DNA of 64,000 bases from Euryodendron excelsum (taxonomy: Eukaryota > Streptophyta > Magnoliopsida > Ericales > Pentaphylacaceae), in NCBI GenBank assembly GCA_033060915.1, contig CM065384.1, positions 16,412,501 through 16,476,500 of the forward strand, in the 5' to 3' direction. The position numbers and the translations under genes are program-made. This document shows, piece after piece, positions 23,681 to 34,700 of the stretch (positions within the stretch are counted from its first letter, which is position 1; every line of letters starts with the position of its first letter). The notes beneath the pieces were generated by a model. That model ran no database searches. It was given only the letters and a program-made list of their open reading frames with translations, and was not told the DNA's origin.

Positions 23681-25006
23681 CAGAGTCTCCTCCAGCGTAA
23701 AGATGGTCCACCAACTCAATCTAAAATCTCTCCTCTTTGATACACAGAGCTCGTAGCCTCCCCAAACCTTAGTTTTTTTTAAGATTTTCAAAACCTTAGC
23801 CTCCATACACAAACCTTAGCTCTCATACACTCACATACACCCCTATACATTCCTACACTAGCCCCCAAAGCCTCCGTCAATTTTTGACTGCTCGGCGGTC
23901 TCCACTCCGTCCAGACTTTTGTTCAAGTCATTGAGGGATATTTTAATCCAAATTAACTTTCTAAGTCTAATCCCGTCAATTCATAGATTCGCGGGCCCCA
24001 CCGGGCCCAAATAGAGGCAAAATGACCAAAACACTCTTAGGGGCATTATCCTTTCCATATTCCGAATCAGGCACATCTTTCCGAAGATGGCAAGTCCCCT
24101 TTCCAATTTCAATTCCAATCCCTCTCTCGAGACAGTTGATTCCTCGAGACGGTAAACCTATTCAGTTAGGCACGTCTTTTCGAAGACGGTAAGTCCCCTT
24201 TCTAATTCCAATTCCAATCCTTCTCTTAAGACAGTTGATTCCTCGATACGGTTAACCTATCCTATCAGGCGCGTCTTTCCTAAGACGATAAGATCCCTTT
24301 CCAATTCTAATTTAGGCACGTCTTTCCAAAGACGGTAAGACCCCTTTCTAATTCCAATCCCTCTCTCGAGATAGTTTATTCCTCGAGACGGTCCGACACG
24401 TTTTTCGAAAAAAATCTCTTCGAAATGGTAAGTCCCTTTAAACCTGTCTACCGGGATGAGACCTCAAGTCCCATAGATGGCAGAACGGTCCACCTTTGGC
24501 GCCTGCCAGCTCGCCAATGCAGAAATATTCGTTTAGGCACGCCTTTCGAGAAATTTTACTTCTCAGGCGTTAAGTCCCTTTAGCATCTTCTCGAGATCAG
24601 GTAGTCTCGGGAATGATCGCGAATAGTCAGAGTAGCGAAAATACTCGCAAACATCGCAACCGTCAGAGTAGCAGAAATACTCACAAACAGGTCGATATAG
24701 TGAATTGCCAACAAACCCCTGTGTCACGCGACCACCGTCAGAGTGGCGGAAACACTCAAAACCCAGGTCAACACTAGTGCCTGCTAGCCCACTTAGGTGA
24801 AAAATGACCAAACTGCTCCTAAGGCCATTTTCTGGCACATTTCTCGAGAACACATTTGAATCCTTAGAACAGTAAGTCCAACCTTCCAAGATTGTCTTAA
24901 AGTTAATCCGACATGATTAGGTGCCTTCTAGTCAGTTTTGGACCAATTTCGAGACTTTCTGGTCAAGATGACTATTTTGCTCCTAGGCATTTGAATGGCC
25001 AGGGAA

Positions 25007-25480
25007 CCACACCGGCTCTGGGTATCATACTGGTAACCTCCCCAGAATACTTCTTATAGTATTCCCAACCTTTCTTTACCTTTTCGGATCATTCCGAGTC
25101 AGTTTCGGCAAACTCGGTGCAAAATAACTGTTTTGCCCCTAGAAGGGCCGGTTGCCTATTCTAGCCACACCGGCTCTGGGTATCAAACCAGTAACCTCCT
25201 GAGATTGCTTTTTATAGTATTCTCAAATTTCTATTATCTTTCCAGATCATTCCGAGTCAGTTCCGGTTAACCTGGGGCAAAATGACCGTTTTGCCCCTAA
25301 AAGGGTCGGTCGCCTTTTCCAACCACAATGGCTCTAGGTATCAAATCGGCAAGCCTTTGGGAACATTCTAAATAATATTTCCAAATCTCGAGTCTTTTTT
25401 CAAGACATTCCGGATCCGTCCCGGTAGCTTTCCGGCCTGGTTGACCATTTTGCCCCTAACGGCCTGGTCAACCCTTCCGA
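25007..25480 (+). repeat. 158-bp U3 tandem repeats in LTR B
   Basis: CCACACCGGCTCTGGGTATC recurs at 25007, 25165 and (diverged) 25323, exactly 158 bp apart. Each unit also carries CAAAATGACCGTTTTGCCCC, itself an inverted repeat (CAAAA...TTTTG). Confidence 0.85.
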
Positions 25481-25727
25481 CAAATCTTGTCATCCTTTTT
25501 CAAGTCCATTACTTTCGAGACTCTATTCTAAAGGTTCCTGTCCCTTTCCAGCCTTTCGGGTTATTCCCAGACTTTCTGGAGTCACTCCTAGTGAAGCCAG
25601 GCTAAAAATTGCATGGTAGTCACTATTACAGGCACCTAACTCTTCCCAAGATACGTTGCTTGCCGACTTAACAAACTTTCCTAACTGGCTAACGCTACTA
25701 ATAGTGGTGCCAAGCCAAGAAATGGCC

Positions 25728-25790
25728 TGGCGCCACTCCTAGTGGCGCCAAGAGGAATTTTGTCCTGGCGCCACTGCAACAGGCGCCAGG
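25728..25790 (+). repeat. Two perfect GGCGCC palindromes upstream of the TATA box
   Basis: 25728-25750 is TGGCGCCACT-CCT-AGTGGCGCCA, a perfect 10-bp inverted repeat. 25764-25790 is CCTGGCGCC, a 9-bp spacer, then GGCGCCAGG. They end 13 bp before TATAAATA. Equivalent inverted repeats sit at the same place in LTRs A, D, G, I, K and F with scattered substitutions. Confidence 0.85.
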
Positions 25791-25803
25791 TCTATCCCAC
25801 CTC

Positions 25804-25811
25804 TATAAATA
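25804..25811 (+). promoter_or_regulatory. LTR B TATA box
   Basis: TATAAATA followed by CAGAGCCTCTTCCAGCGTGA. Downstream is a telo-box-like AAAACCCTAA (25854) and several AAACCCTAGC words. Confidence 0.78.
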
Positions 25812-28800
25812 CAGAGCCTCTTCCAGCGTGAAAGGGGTCCGCAAACTCAATCTAAAAACCCTAATTCTCGATATACAGAGCTCGTACACTCTCAAAACCC
25901 TAGCTTCTCTAGGTTTTCCAAACTCTAGTCACCATACACTAAACCCTAGCCTCCTATACACTTCTATACACTCTCATACACTTATACACTAGCTTCCAAC
26001 TCTCCTTTGAAGACTTGAAGGGCTACAATCTAAAGATTTGAAGATTGAAGACGAACTCTTGAAGATTGAAGTGAAGATTGAAGCAAGACAAGCAAAGCAA
26101 AGCGCGTAAAGCTAAGCAAAATAAAGAAGACACAGGTAGGCTTCTTATTTAAATTTCTGCACTTCTCCCCTCTCTCTTCTCTCTCCTAACCCACTTAGGT
26201 TTTCTCTATTTTAATCCCCCATCTCTTTCCCCTCCTTTCTTTGCATGCTTGAAATAAGGGGACTCCCGGTCTATGTGTAGGATTAGACTATTGGAGGGTC
26301 ACCGTGTCGGGGGCTTTCTTTTAGTCTAACCAGAGACCATGTGGGTTTGGCCCCCTTGATTATGTGGTGAAGCCTTAACTTTGTATGTTCACGATCCCAA
26401 ATTTGCATTGTGCATATCATGATTCTTGCATTCTTCCAAAAGTCATTTTTAAAATCGTTTTCAAACTTGGTTTCAAAATTGTATCAAAATCTTCTTTTTC
26501 AAAACTTGTTTTCAAAATCACAATCCTAGGGTGATTCTAGCCTTTCCATGGCTAGGGTTGCTTTAGGAAAGTGTTATATTTAAAGTGACCAACATGGTCC
26601 ATATTTTCAACTCCTTGTTGTTTTCAAAACCACTTTTTTAAAGTGGTTCTAGTCTTCCTATGGTTAGAACCGCTTTAGGAAAGTGAGACGTTTTTATACT
26701 TTCCCAAAACTCTCTTTTCAAAACTCTCTTTTTCTAAAACCTCCTTTTTCAACATGTTTTTCAAAAACTCTTTCTTCCAAAATTGTTTTCTAAAAACACC
26801 TCCAAAAATGTATTTTCTAAAACTTCTCCTTTTAAATCCCTTTCCAAAATACTCTCTTCAAAATCTACTTTCTAAAAATGCTTCCCAAATTTCTTTTCTA
26901 AAAACTCTCTCCAACAATCTTTTTCCAAAAATATTTCTAAAAACTCTCTTCCCAAAATCTTCCTTCTAGAAACTCTCTCTAGGATTTCCTTCCAAAAACT
27001 CGTTTCCAAAAACATAATTTCCAAAAACTCTTTTCTTAGAGCCCAAGTCAAGCCTTAGAGCTAACAATTAGGAAACCCTAATTTTGTTTCCAAAAATATG
27101 GTTTCCAAACTTGCCTTAAAACCTAGGTTTCCAAAACCTCTTATTTTCTACATCAAAACTATACATATTTTCAAAACCTATTTTCTACGTCAAAACTTCC
27201 AAATCTAGGGTTTCTAAAACTTCCTCTTCCAAATCCTTGTCAAATCAAATCTTCTCTTTAGGAAATCAAACCCAATCTTCCCTTTAGAAAACTAAATCTA
27301 AGCCTCCGTTTTTGAAAACAAAATCAAACCTTCTTTTCTAGAAACAAAATCCAATCTCCTATTTTAGGAAATAGGAATCTCGATTTTTCCTAGTCTAAAT
27401 CTTTCCTAATCCAAAGCCTGCCTAATCTCCTACTTTCTTAAATCTTAAATTTTCAAAACTTGAACATAAAAATCTTTCCTAAATTTTAAAACTCCATTTT
27501 CAAATATTTCATAATTCAACCCTTTTCTAATTCCATCCCTTTCCAAATCTTAACTTTTCAAATTTAGATTTTCAAAATCTTTCCTAAATTCAACCTTTCC
27601 TAATCTTAAGGTTTTCTAAAACTCAAACTCTAAAATCTTTCTAAAATTCTAAGCTTTCTGAAATCAAAATTTTCTAAAGTTAAATCTTCCTAAACTTCTA
27701 ACCTTTCTAAATTCTAAACTTTCCTAAACTTCAAATCCTTCTAAATCTAAAGCTTTCTAAACGCAAAACTTTCTTACTTTCAAAACTTCCATATTTCAAA
27801 ACATTCCAAATTCCAAGACTTCCTATTTCAAAAACTTTTTAATTCATAACTTTCCTAAATTGAAACTTTCTTAAGTTGAAAACTTTTCCTAATTCGAATC
27901 TTTCCTAATTTCAAGTCTAATATTCAAGTTAATTCTTTTCTAAAATCTTTCCAAGTCAAATCCAATCTTTCCTTTCTAAGTTCCTAAGTCTAGGTTTCCT
28001 AAAATCAAATCTTTCAAAATCAATCTTTCCAAATATTCCAATCAAAGTCCAAATTTCCCTACTCTTCCAACTCCAATCCAAATTCCAATTTCAACTCTTT
28101 TCCAAATCAACTCTTCTATTTTCAATCGGACTCTTGTCCGAACTACGACTGACTTGATTCCTCCAAATGAATACACAGGCAACTCTCATGGGTGCGGTCA
28201 CAACATTTTTCAAATTTCTATTTCCACAATCTTCTTCAAATTTCCAATTCTACAATTTTCTTCAAATCTCCAATTCCACATTTTTCAAGTTTCTAATTCC
28301 AAAAACCTATTTTCAAAGCTCTATTTCTAATTTCTAAAACTTTCTAATTTCAAATCTATTCTTTCAAACCTCTCTTCTAAAATCAAATTAAATTCTTCTT
28401 TTCAAATCTATTTCCAAATCAAGTCTCTTTTCGTGCACTTGCATATCATGCATCATGTTAGTTTCTTTTCAAAAATTCCTTTTTAAAAGTGGATAGGATT
28501 AAACATTTATTAGTTGAAGACTTTCATAGATAAATCTAGGGTGAATAGACATGTTGGTACCGAAAGGGCGGGGTAGGGTGACGGCTTAGTGCGTCTTCCC
28601 TACATGTAACCAACCTTCGAACCTAGATCACTGTTTTCGATAGACCAAAATGGAGTTATTTTTCAAAAAGGGCTTAAATGTTTTCCAAACAACCTGTTTT
28701 CTTAAAAAACCCTCTCTCGAGGAGATATTTTCAAAATCATTTTCCAAAAATCCTAAGTGTAGTTTTCGGATTATGCTTAGTTTTTAGGTGACCTAACTCA

Positions 28801-31409
28801 CCTTAATCAAGTTAGGTGGCGACTTCAAATATTTTCTAAATGCCATTTATTCAAACCAATTTTCAATTTAAACCTAGTTGCACTCATTCTTCTAGGAGGG
28901 TGAGTTCTAACGAGAGAGTATAGTATTTTTCCCGCTTGTGTGTGTATTCCTTGAGTACAAAAAATCTGGGTGCGACAGCTATTGAAAGTCACCGTGTCAA
29001 GGGCTTTCTTTTAGTCTAACCAGAGACCATATGGGTTCGGCCGCCTTGATTATGTAGTGAAGCCTTTAACCTTGTATGTTCATGACCCTAACTTGCATTG
29101 TGCATATCATAATCATGCATTCCTCCAAAATTCGTTTTTAAACTTGTTTTCAAAACTTGCATCAATAATCGTTTTCAAAGCTTGCATTAAATCTTCTTTT
29201 TTCAAAACTTATTTTTAAAATCACAATCCTAAGGTGATTCTTGCCTTTCCATGATTAGGGTTGCTTTAGGAAAGTGTTACATTTAAAGTGATTTTTATGG
29301 TCCATATTTTTAAATTATTGTTGTTTTCAAACCGCAATCCTAAAATGGTTCTAATCTTTTTGTGGTTAGAATCGTTTTAGGAAGGTGAGATATTTTTAGA
29401 CTTGCAAAAGTCTATATTCGAATCCCTCTCCAAAATCTCTTTTCAAACTTACTTTCCATAACCTCTTTTTTTTAAATCCCCTCAAAAATTTCTTTTTACA
29501 TCTACTTCCTAAAATCTCTTCTCCAATATACTTTTTAAAAACACTCCCTAAGTTTCCTTCCTAACAACTCTTTCCAAAAACTCTTTTTTAAAATCTCCTT
29601 CCAAAAACTTTTTTTTAAGATCTCCTTCCAAAAACTTTTTCTTTCCAAAAATTTTACTTTCCAAAATCTCTTTCCTTGGAGTCCAAGTTAAGTCCTAGAG
29701 CCAACGATTAGGAAATTCTAATTTTCTTTCCTAAAACATGATTACTTTGAAACCTAGGTTTTTAAAATCTCCTTTTTTACATCAAAATTATAAATTTTCA
29801 AAACCTATTTTTTCCATCAAACTATAGTTTTCCAAATCTAGGATTTTCAAAACTTCACCTTCCAATTCCATGTCCAATCCAATCTTCTCTTTAGGAAACC
29901 AAATCCAATATCCCATTTAGGAAACTAGATCCAATCCTCTGTTTTTGGAAACAAAATTAAAACACCACTTCTAGAAACAAAATCCAATATTTTGTTTTAG
30001 GAATCCCAATCCTTCCTAATCTAAACTTTTCCTAATCAACTCCTTCCTAATCTCATACTTTCTTAAACCTTAAGTTTCTAAAACTTGAACTTTTAAATCT
30101 TTCCTTAAACCTTAAGCTTCTTAGTCTTCCTAATTCAACCCTTTCCTAATTCCACACCTTTTCAAATTTCAACTTTCCAAATCTAAGTTTTCAAATCTTT
30201 CTTAAACTCAAACCTTTCCCAATTTCAAGTATTTCCGAAACTCAAACTTTCAAACCTTTCCTAATTTCAAACTTTCCAAATCCTAAACTTTCCAAGTTCA
30301 AAACTTTTTTAAGTTAAAACCTTCTAAATTCAAACCTTTCCAAATTCAAAACTTTCTAAAGTCAAAACTTCTTAATTTCGAAACTTTTCTAAGTTAAAAC
30401 TTTCCTCACTTGAAACTTTCCAATTTCAAAACCATTGCTATTTTAAACTTTCCTAATTCAAAATCTTTCTTAAAATGAAACTTTCTTATACGAAACTTTC
30501 CTATTTTGAAACTTTCCTAATTCGAACCTTTCCTAAATCCAATCTTTCCCTAATCTTCCAAGTCCAATATTCGAGTCAAATCTTTCTTAATCTCAAGTCC
30601 TTCCTAAATTCTATCTTTCTTAAGTCTAGGTTTTCCAAATCTCAATTTTTCCAAAACAAGTCCAAATCTTTCTTCCAAGTTCTATTTTTCAAAATCAATT
30701 TCCTAATCTTTCGATTCCAAATTCCAATTTCAAATCTTCTATTCTAAGTTCAAATCAAATCCTTTTTCAAATCAAAATCTCTTTTTCAAATCAAACCATC
30801 TATTTTCTATCGGACTCTTATTCGAACTACGACTGACCTGATTCCTCAAAAGGGATACATAGGCAACCTTCACGGGTGCGGTCATAACTTTTTTCAAATC
30901 TCCAATTTCATAACAATTTTCAAACTTCCAATTCCAAAAATCTATTTTCAAATCCATTCCAATTTCAAGTCAAATCAAGTTATTTTGAAATTTATTTCCA
31001 AATCAAATCTTTCTATTGCATTTGCATATCATGCATCATGTCTTTTGCTTTCTAAAAATTCTTTTCTAAAGTGGATAGTATTGGACATTTATTAATCGAA
31101 GACTCTAATGAGTGAATCTAGGGTGAATAGACATATAGGTACTGCAAGGGCGGGGTAGGGTGATGGCTTAGTGCGTCTTCCCTACACGTAACCAACCTCT
31201 GAATTTAGAGATCACTGTTTTAGACAGACCAAATGAAGTTATTTTAAAAAAAAGGGCTTAAATATTTTCCAAAGGTTGCCAAACAACCTGTTTTCTTAAA
31301 AACCCTCTCTCGAGAAAGTTTTCCAAAAACCTTTTTTCAAAAACCCTAGGTGTAATCTTCGGATTGTGCTTAGTTTTTAGGTGACCTAACTCATTTCAAT
31401 CAAGTTAGG

Positions 31410-31419
31410 TGGCGACTCC
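31410..31419 (+). promoter_or_regulatory. PBS-like decamer TGGCGACTCC inside the LTR
   Basis: Identical to the first ten bases of the PBS at 31572, 150 bp before the LTR end. It follows a CCTAACT...AGTTAGG-type stem-loop. Equivalent sites: 46901-46910 (LTR D), 35629-35638 (C, one change), 28815-28824 (B, one change), and on the minus strand 7853-7862 and 15963-15972. Function unknown. Confidence 0.7.
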
Positions 31420-31569
31420 AAACTTTTTCCAAAAGCCCTTTATTCAAATCAATTTTCAATTCAAACATAGTCGCACTCATTCTTTTAGGAGGATAAGTTC
31501 TAATGAGAAAGTACAGTATTTTTCTGCTTGTGTGTTTATTCCTCGAGTGCTAAAAATCTGGGTGCGACA

Positions 31570-31736
31570 ACTGGCGACTCCACTGGGGACACTTAGAGGG
31601 TTAGGGCATAGTCATGTCTCTTCACCCTTCACCCATGTAGAGTCTTCAATTAACTTATCCAATTCTTTCCACTTTCAATTTTTAAGATCAAATTTTCAAA
31701 CTTGTTTTAAAAAACATGCATTTATTTCCATTCATA
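31570..31736 (+). mobile_element. Stub of the internal region behind LTR A
   Basis: Starts with the PBS and continues CACTTAGAGGGTTAGGGCATAG, homologous to 35794 onward behind LTR C. After about 165 bp it switches abruptly at TATG|AGAAAACTC into the middle of LTR C. The rest of element A has been lost or lies elsewhere. Confidence 0.75.
31572..31589 (+). promoter_or_regulatory. Primer-binding site (tRNA-Arg) behind LTR A
   Basis: TGGCGACTCCACTGGGGA, two bases after the LTR end. The reverse complement of a plant tRNA-Arg(ACG) 3' end including CCA is TGGCGACTCCGCTGGGGA; one mismatch. tRNA-Arg priming is known for Ogre-type elements. Confidence 0.9.
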
Positions 31737-34700
31737 TGAGAAAACTCTTCAAAATAGTAAGTCCCTTCAAACTCGTCGACCGAGATGGAGCCCAAGTCTC
31801 TGAGATGGTATAACGGTCCACCTTTGGTGCTTGCTAGCCCGCCAATGAAAAATATTCGTTATTTAGCACATCTTTCGAGAAAGTTGATTCCTCAGACGAT
31901 AAGTCCACCTAGCAGCTTCTCGAGATCAGGCAATCTCCAGAAAGAACGCGAACCGTCAGAATGGCAAAAACACTTGTAAATAGGTCGACATTGGGAATTG
32001 CCAACAAACCCTCTATGTCACGGGACCAAACTCGCCTCTTGGCTGTGATACGTTTACCAAAGGACGAGATACCTTTGGAAACCAACTTGTCATAGACCGT
32101 TAGAGTGGCAAAAACACTCAAAACCCAGGTCAACACTAGTGCCTGCTAGCCCACTCCGGTAAAAAATGACTAAACTGTCTCTTGGGCCATTTTTGTCACG
32201 TTTCTCGAGAAAGTACCTAAATCCTCAGAACGGTATGTCCACCCTTCTAAGATCATCCCAAAGATGATCCAACATGTTTAAGTGCCTTCCAGTCGGTTCC
32301 AGACCAATTTTAAGACCATTCGGTCAAAATGACCATATTGCCCTAGGCACCCGAGCGCCCCTGGGAACCACACCGGCTCTGGGTATCAAACCAATAATCT
32401 CCTGAGGATTCTTTTGATAGTGTTCCCAACCTTCCAATGCCTTTTTAGATCATTTCGAGTTAATTCCAGCAAACCCAGTGCAAAATGACCGTTTTGCCCT
32501 TCGGTGGGCCGGTCGCCTTTTCTAACTACATCGGCTCTAGATATCAAACCGGCACTCCCTTGGAGCACTCTGGTTAGTGTTTCTAACATTTAAGTCCGCT
32601 CATGGATTGTTCTGAGTCCATTCCAATAGTTTTCCAGTCTAGTTGACTGTTTGGCCCCTAATAGCTCGGTCGACAATTCCGACCTTATTTTTCAAGTCCG
32701 TTACACTTTGAACACTATTTCAAGGGTTTCTACCCATTTCTGGTCTTGTAGACCATTCTCGGCCTTTTGAAATGTTCTGAGACCTTCCAGAGCCACTCTT
32801 AGTGGAGCCAAGCCAAAAATTGCATGGTAGTCACTAGGACAGGCACCCAAATCTTCTGGCTTGCATATCAAGGATCGAAGATACACGCCCATACACTTTA
32901 AACCTAGCATACATACACTCAATACGCGCCTATACGAGCCTCCAAGCCGACCATTAAAGACTCAAGGTCTTGCCATCTCGAAGCTCTAGAAGATCAACGC
33001 GAAGTAAAGCAAGTAAAGCAAGCAAATCACAGAAGATGTAAGGTTGGTTTTATATTTGCATTTACATAATTTTTTCCTCTCTTTTTTCTCTCTTAACCCA
33101 CTTGGATTTTCTTCTATTTTAATCTCTTATCTTCTTCCCCTCTTTTTTTGCATGCTTGAAACAAGGGTTTTCCCGGTTCATGTGTAGGAAGAATGGTTGA
33201 AAGTTACCATGTCAGGAGCTTTCCTTTAATTCAACCTTAGACCATGTGGATTCGACCCTCTTGATTATGTGATGAAGCCTAAACCTTGTATGTTCACGAC
33301 CCTACTTGCATTATGCATATCATATTCATATATCCCTTCAAAAAAATGTTTTCTAAACTTATTTTCAAAAACTTGCATCAAAATCTCTTTCAAAACTTGC
33401 ATTACAATCGTCTTCTTCCAAACTTGTTTTCAAAAATCACAATCTTAAGATGATTCTAGCCACTTCATGGTTAGGGTTGTTTTAGGAAAGTGTTACATAA
33501 GCTTTGGGTATTAGCCCTAAATTGTTTTTGTCAAGATCACAATTCTAAGATGATTTTAACCATTCCATGGTTAAGGTCGCTTTAGGAAAGTGTCATATTT
33601 AAAGTGACTATCATGGTCCATATTTTCAAATCTTTGTTGTTTTCGAAACCACAATCCTGGAATGGTTCTAATCTTTCTATGGTTAAAGTCATTTTAGGAA
33701 AGTGAGATATTTTTTAGAGATTTGTAAAAGTCCATATTCCATTCTCTTTCCAAATCACTATTTGAAAATTTCATTTCCAAAACCTCTTTTAAAATCCTCT
33801 CCAAAAATCTCTTTTTTAAACTTGCTTTCTAAAAATCTCTTTTTTCAAAATCTCTTTTCAAACTTACTTTCCTAAAAAAAATTCTTTCAAACTCCTTTCC
33901 AAAGACTCTCTTCAAAATTCTACTTTCTAAAAACAATCTTCAAGTTTCCTTCCTAGAAACTCCTTTCGAAAGATTTACTTTCCAAAAATTTCTTTTTCTT
34001 GAAGCCTAAGTCAAGCCTTAGAGCCAATGGTTAGGAAACCCTAATTTCTACTTTCCTTTTCCACATCCAATCATAGTTTTCAAAAATCCTATTTTCTACA
34101 TCAAACTTTTTGATTTCCTAAAACTCTTTTTCATGTCAAATCATATTTTCTAAATTCAAGTTTTTCAAATCTCATCATTTCCAATTCCATGTCAAATCTA
34201 GTCCTCCAACTTAGGAAACCAAATCCAATCCTCTGTTTTTGGAAACAAAATCAAATCATCTCTTTTTGGAAATATAAATCAAATCTTTCTTAATTCAACC
34301 CTTTCCTAATTCTAAACTTCCCTAATGTCAAATCCTTCTAAATTTAAACTTTTCCTAAATTTCAAAGTTTTCTAAATTCAAAACTTTCTTAAGTTGAAAC
34401 TTTCTAAATTCAAAACTTTCCTAATTTGAAAACTTTCCTATTTTGAAACTTTTCAAATTTAAAGATTTCTAAAATTCAATCTTTTCTAAACTCCAACTTT
34501 TCAAATTTTCTAAATCAAACTTTCAAGTCGAATCGTCTCCAACCAATCTAAGTGTTTTCAAACCAAGTCAAATCTCTGTTCAAAATCTTTTTTAAAATCC
34601 AAATTTCCTAATTCGAATCTTTCCTAATTTGAATATTTCCTAATTTGAACCTTTTCTAAATCCAACTTTCCAAAATCAAAATTTTCAAATCAAAATCAAA

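Larger units (their letters stand above)
23881..28977 (+). mobile_element. LTR B: Tat-like solo LTR nested in LTR A, 5' end clipped
   Basis: Begins inside the family's terminal sequence (TTTTTGACTGCTCGG instead of TGTAAGCACCCCATTTTTGCC), so roughly 12 bp of the 5' end are lost. It ends AAAAAATCTGGGTGCGACA at 28977. Sequence after 28978 is U5 of LTR A (TTGAAAGTCACCGTGTC), not a PBS, so this is a solo LTR. The 5' target duplication is gone with the deletion. About 5.1 kb, with three 158-bp repeats (25007-25480), perfect palindromes (25728-25790), TATA (25804) and the pyrimidine-rich field. Confidence 0.88.
22076..31569 (+). mobile_element. LTR A: 5' LTR of a plus-strand Tat-like element, interrupted by LTR B
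   Basis: Starts TGTAAGCACCTCATTTTTG at 22076 and ends AAATCTGGGTGCGACA at 31569, followed by a PBS at 31572. It exists as 22076-23880 (U3, TATA, start of R) and 28978-31569 (U5). Compared with LTR B, about 280 bp between the two parts are missing, so a deletion accompanied or followed insertion of B. It contains a two-stem motif near 30810-30860 and the PBS-like decamer at 31410-31419. Confidence 0.85.

Noticed and set aside
25850..25960. Interstitial telomere repeat
   Set aside because: The CCCTAA-type words are scattered, not tandem.
31572..31589. tRNA gene
   Set aside because: Only the 18-nt complement of a tRNA 3' end is present; it is a primer-binding site, with no cloverleaf around it.
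31409..31813. A 134-codon plus-strand frame
   Set aside because: It runs through the LTR 3' end, the PBS, the internal stub and into LTR C, so it is chance reading across element joints.
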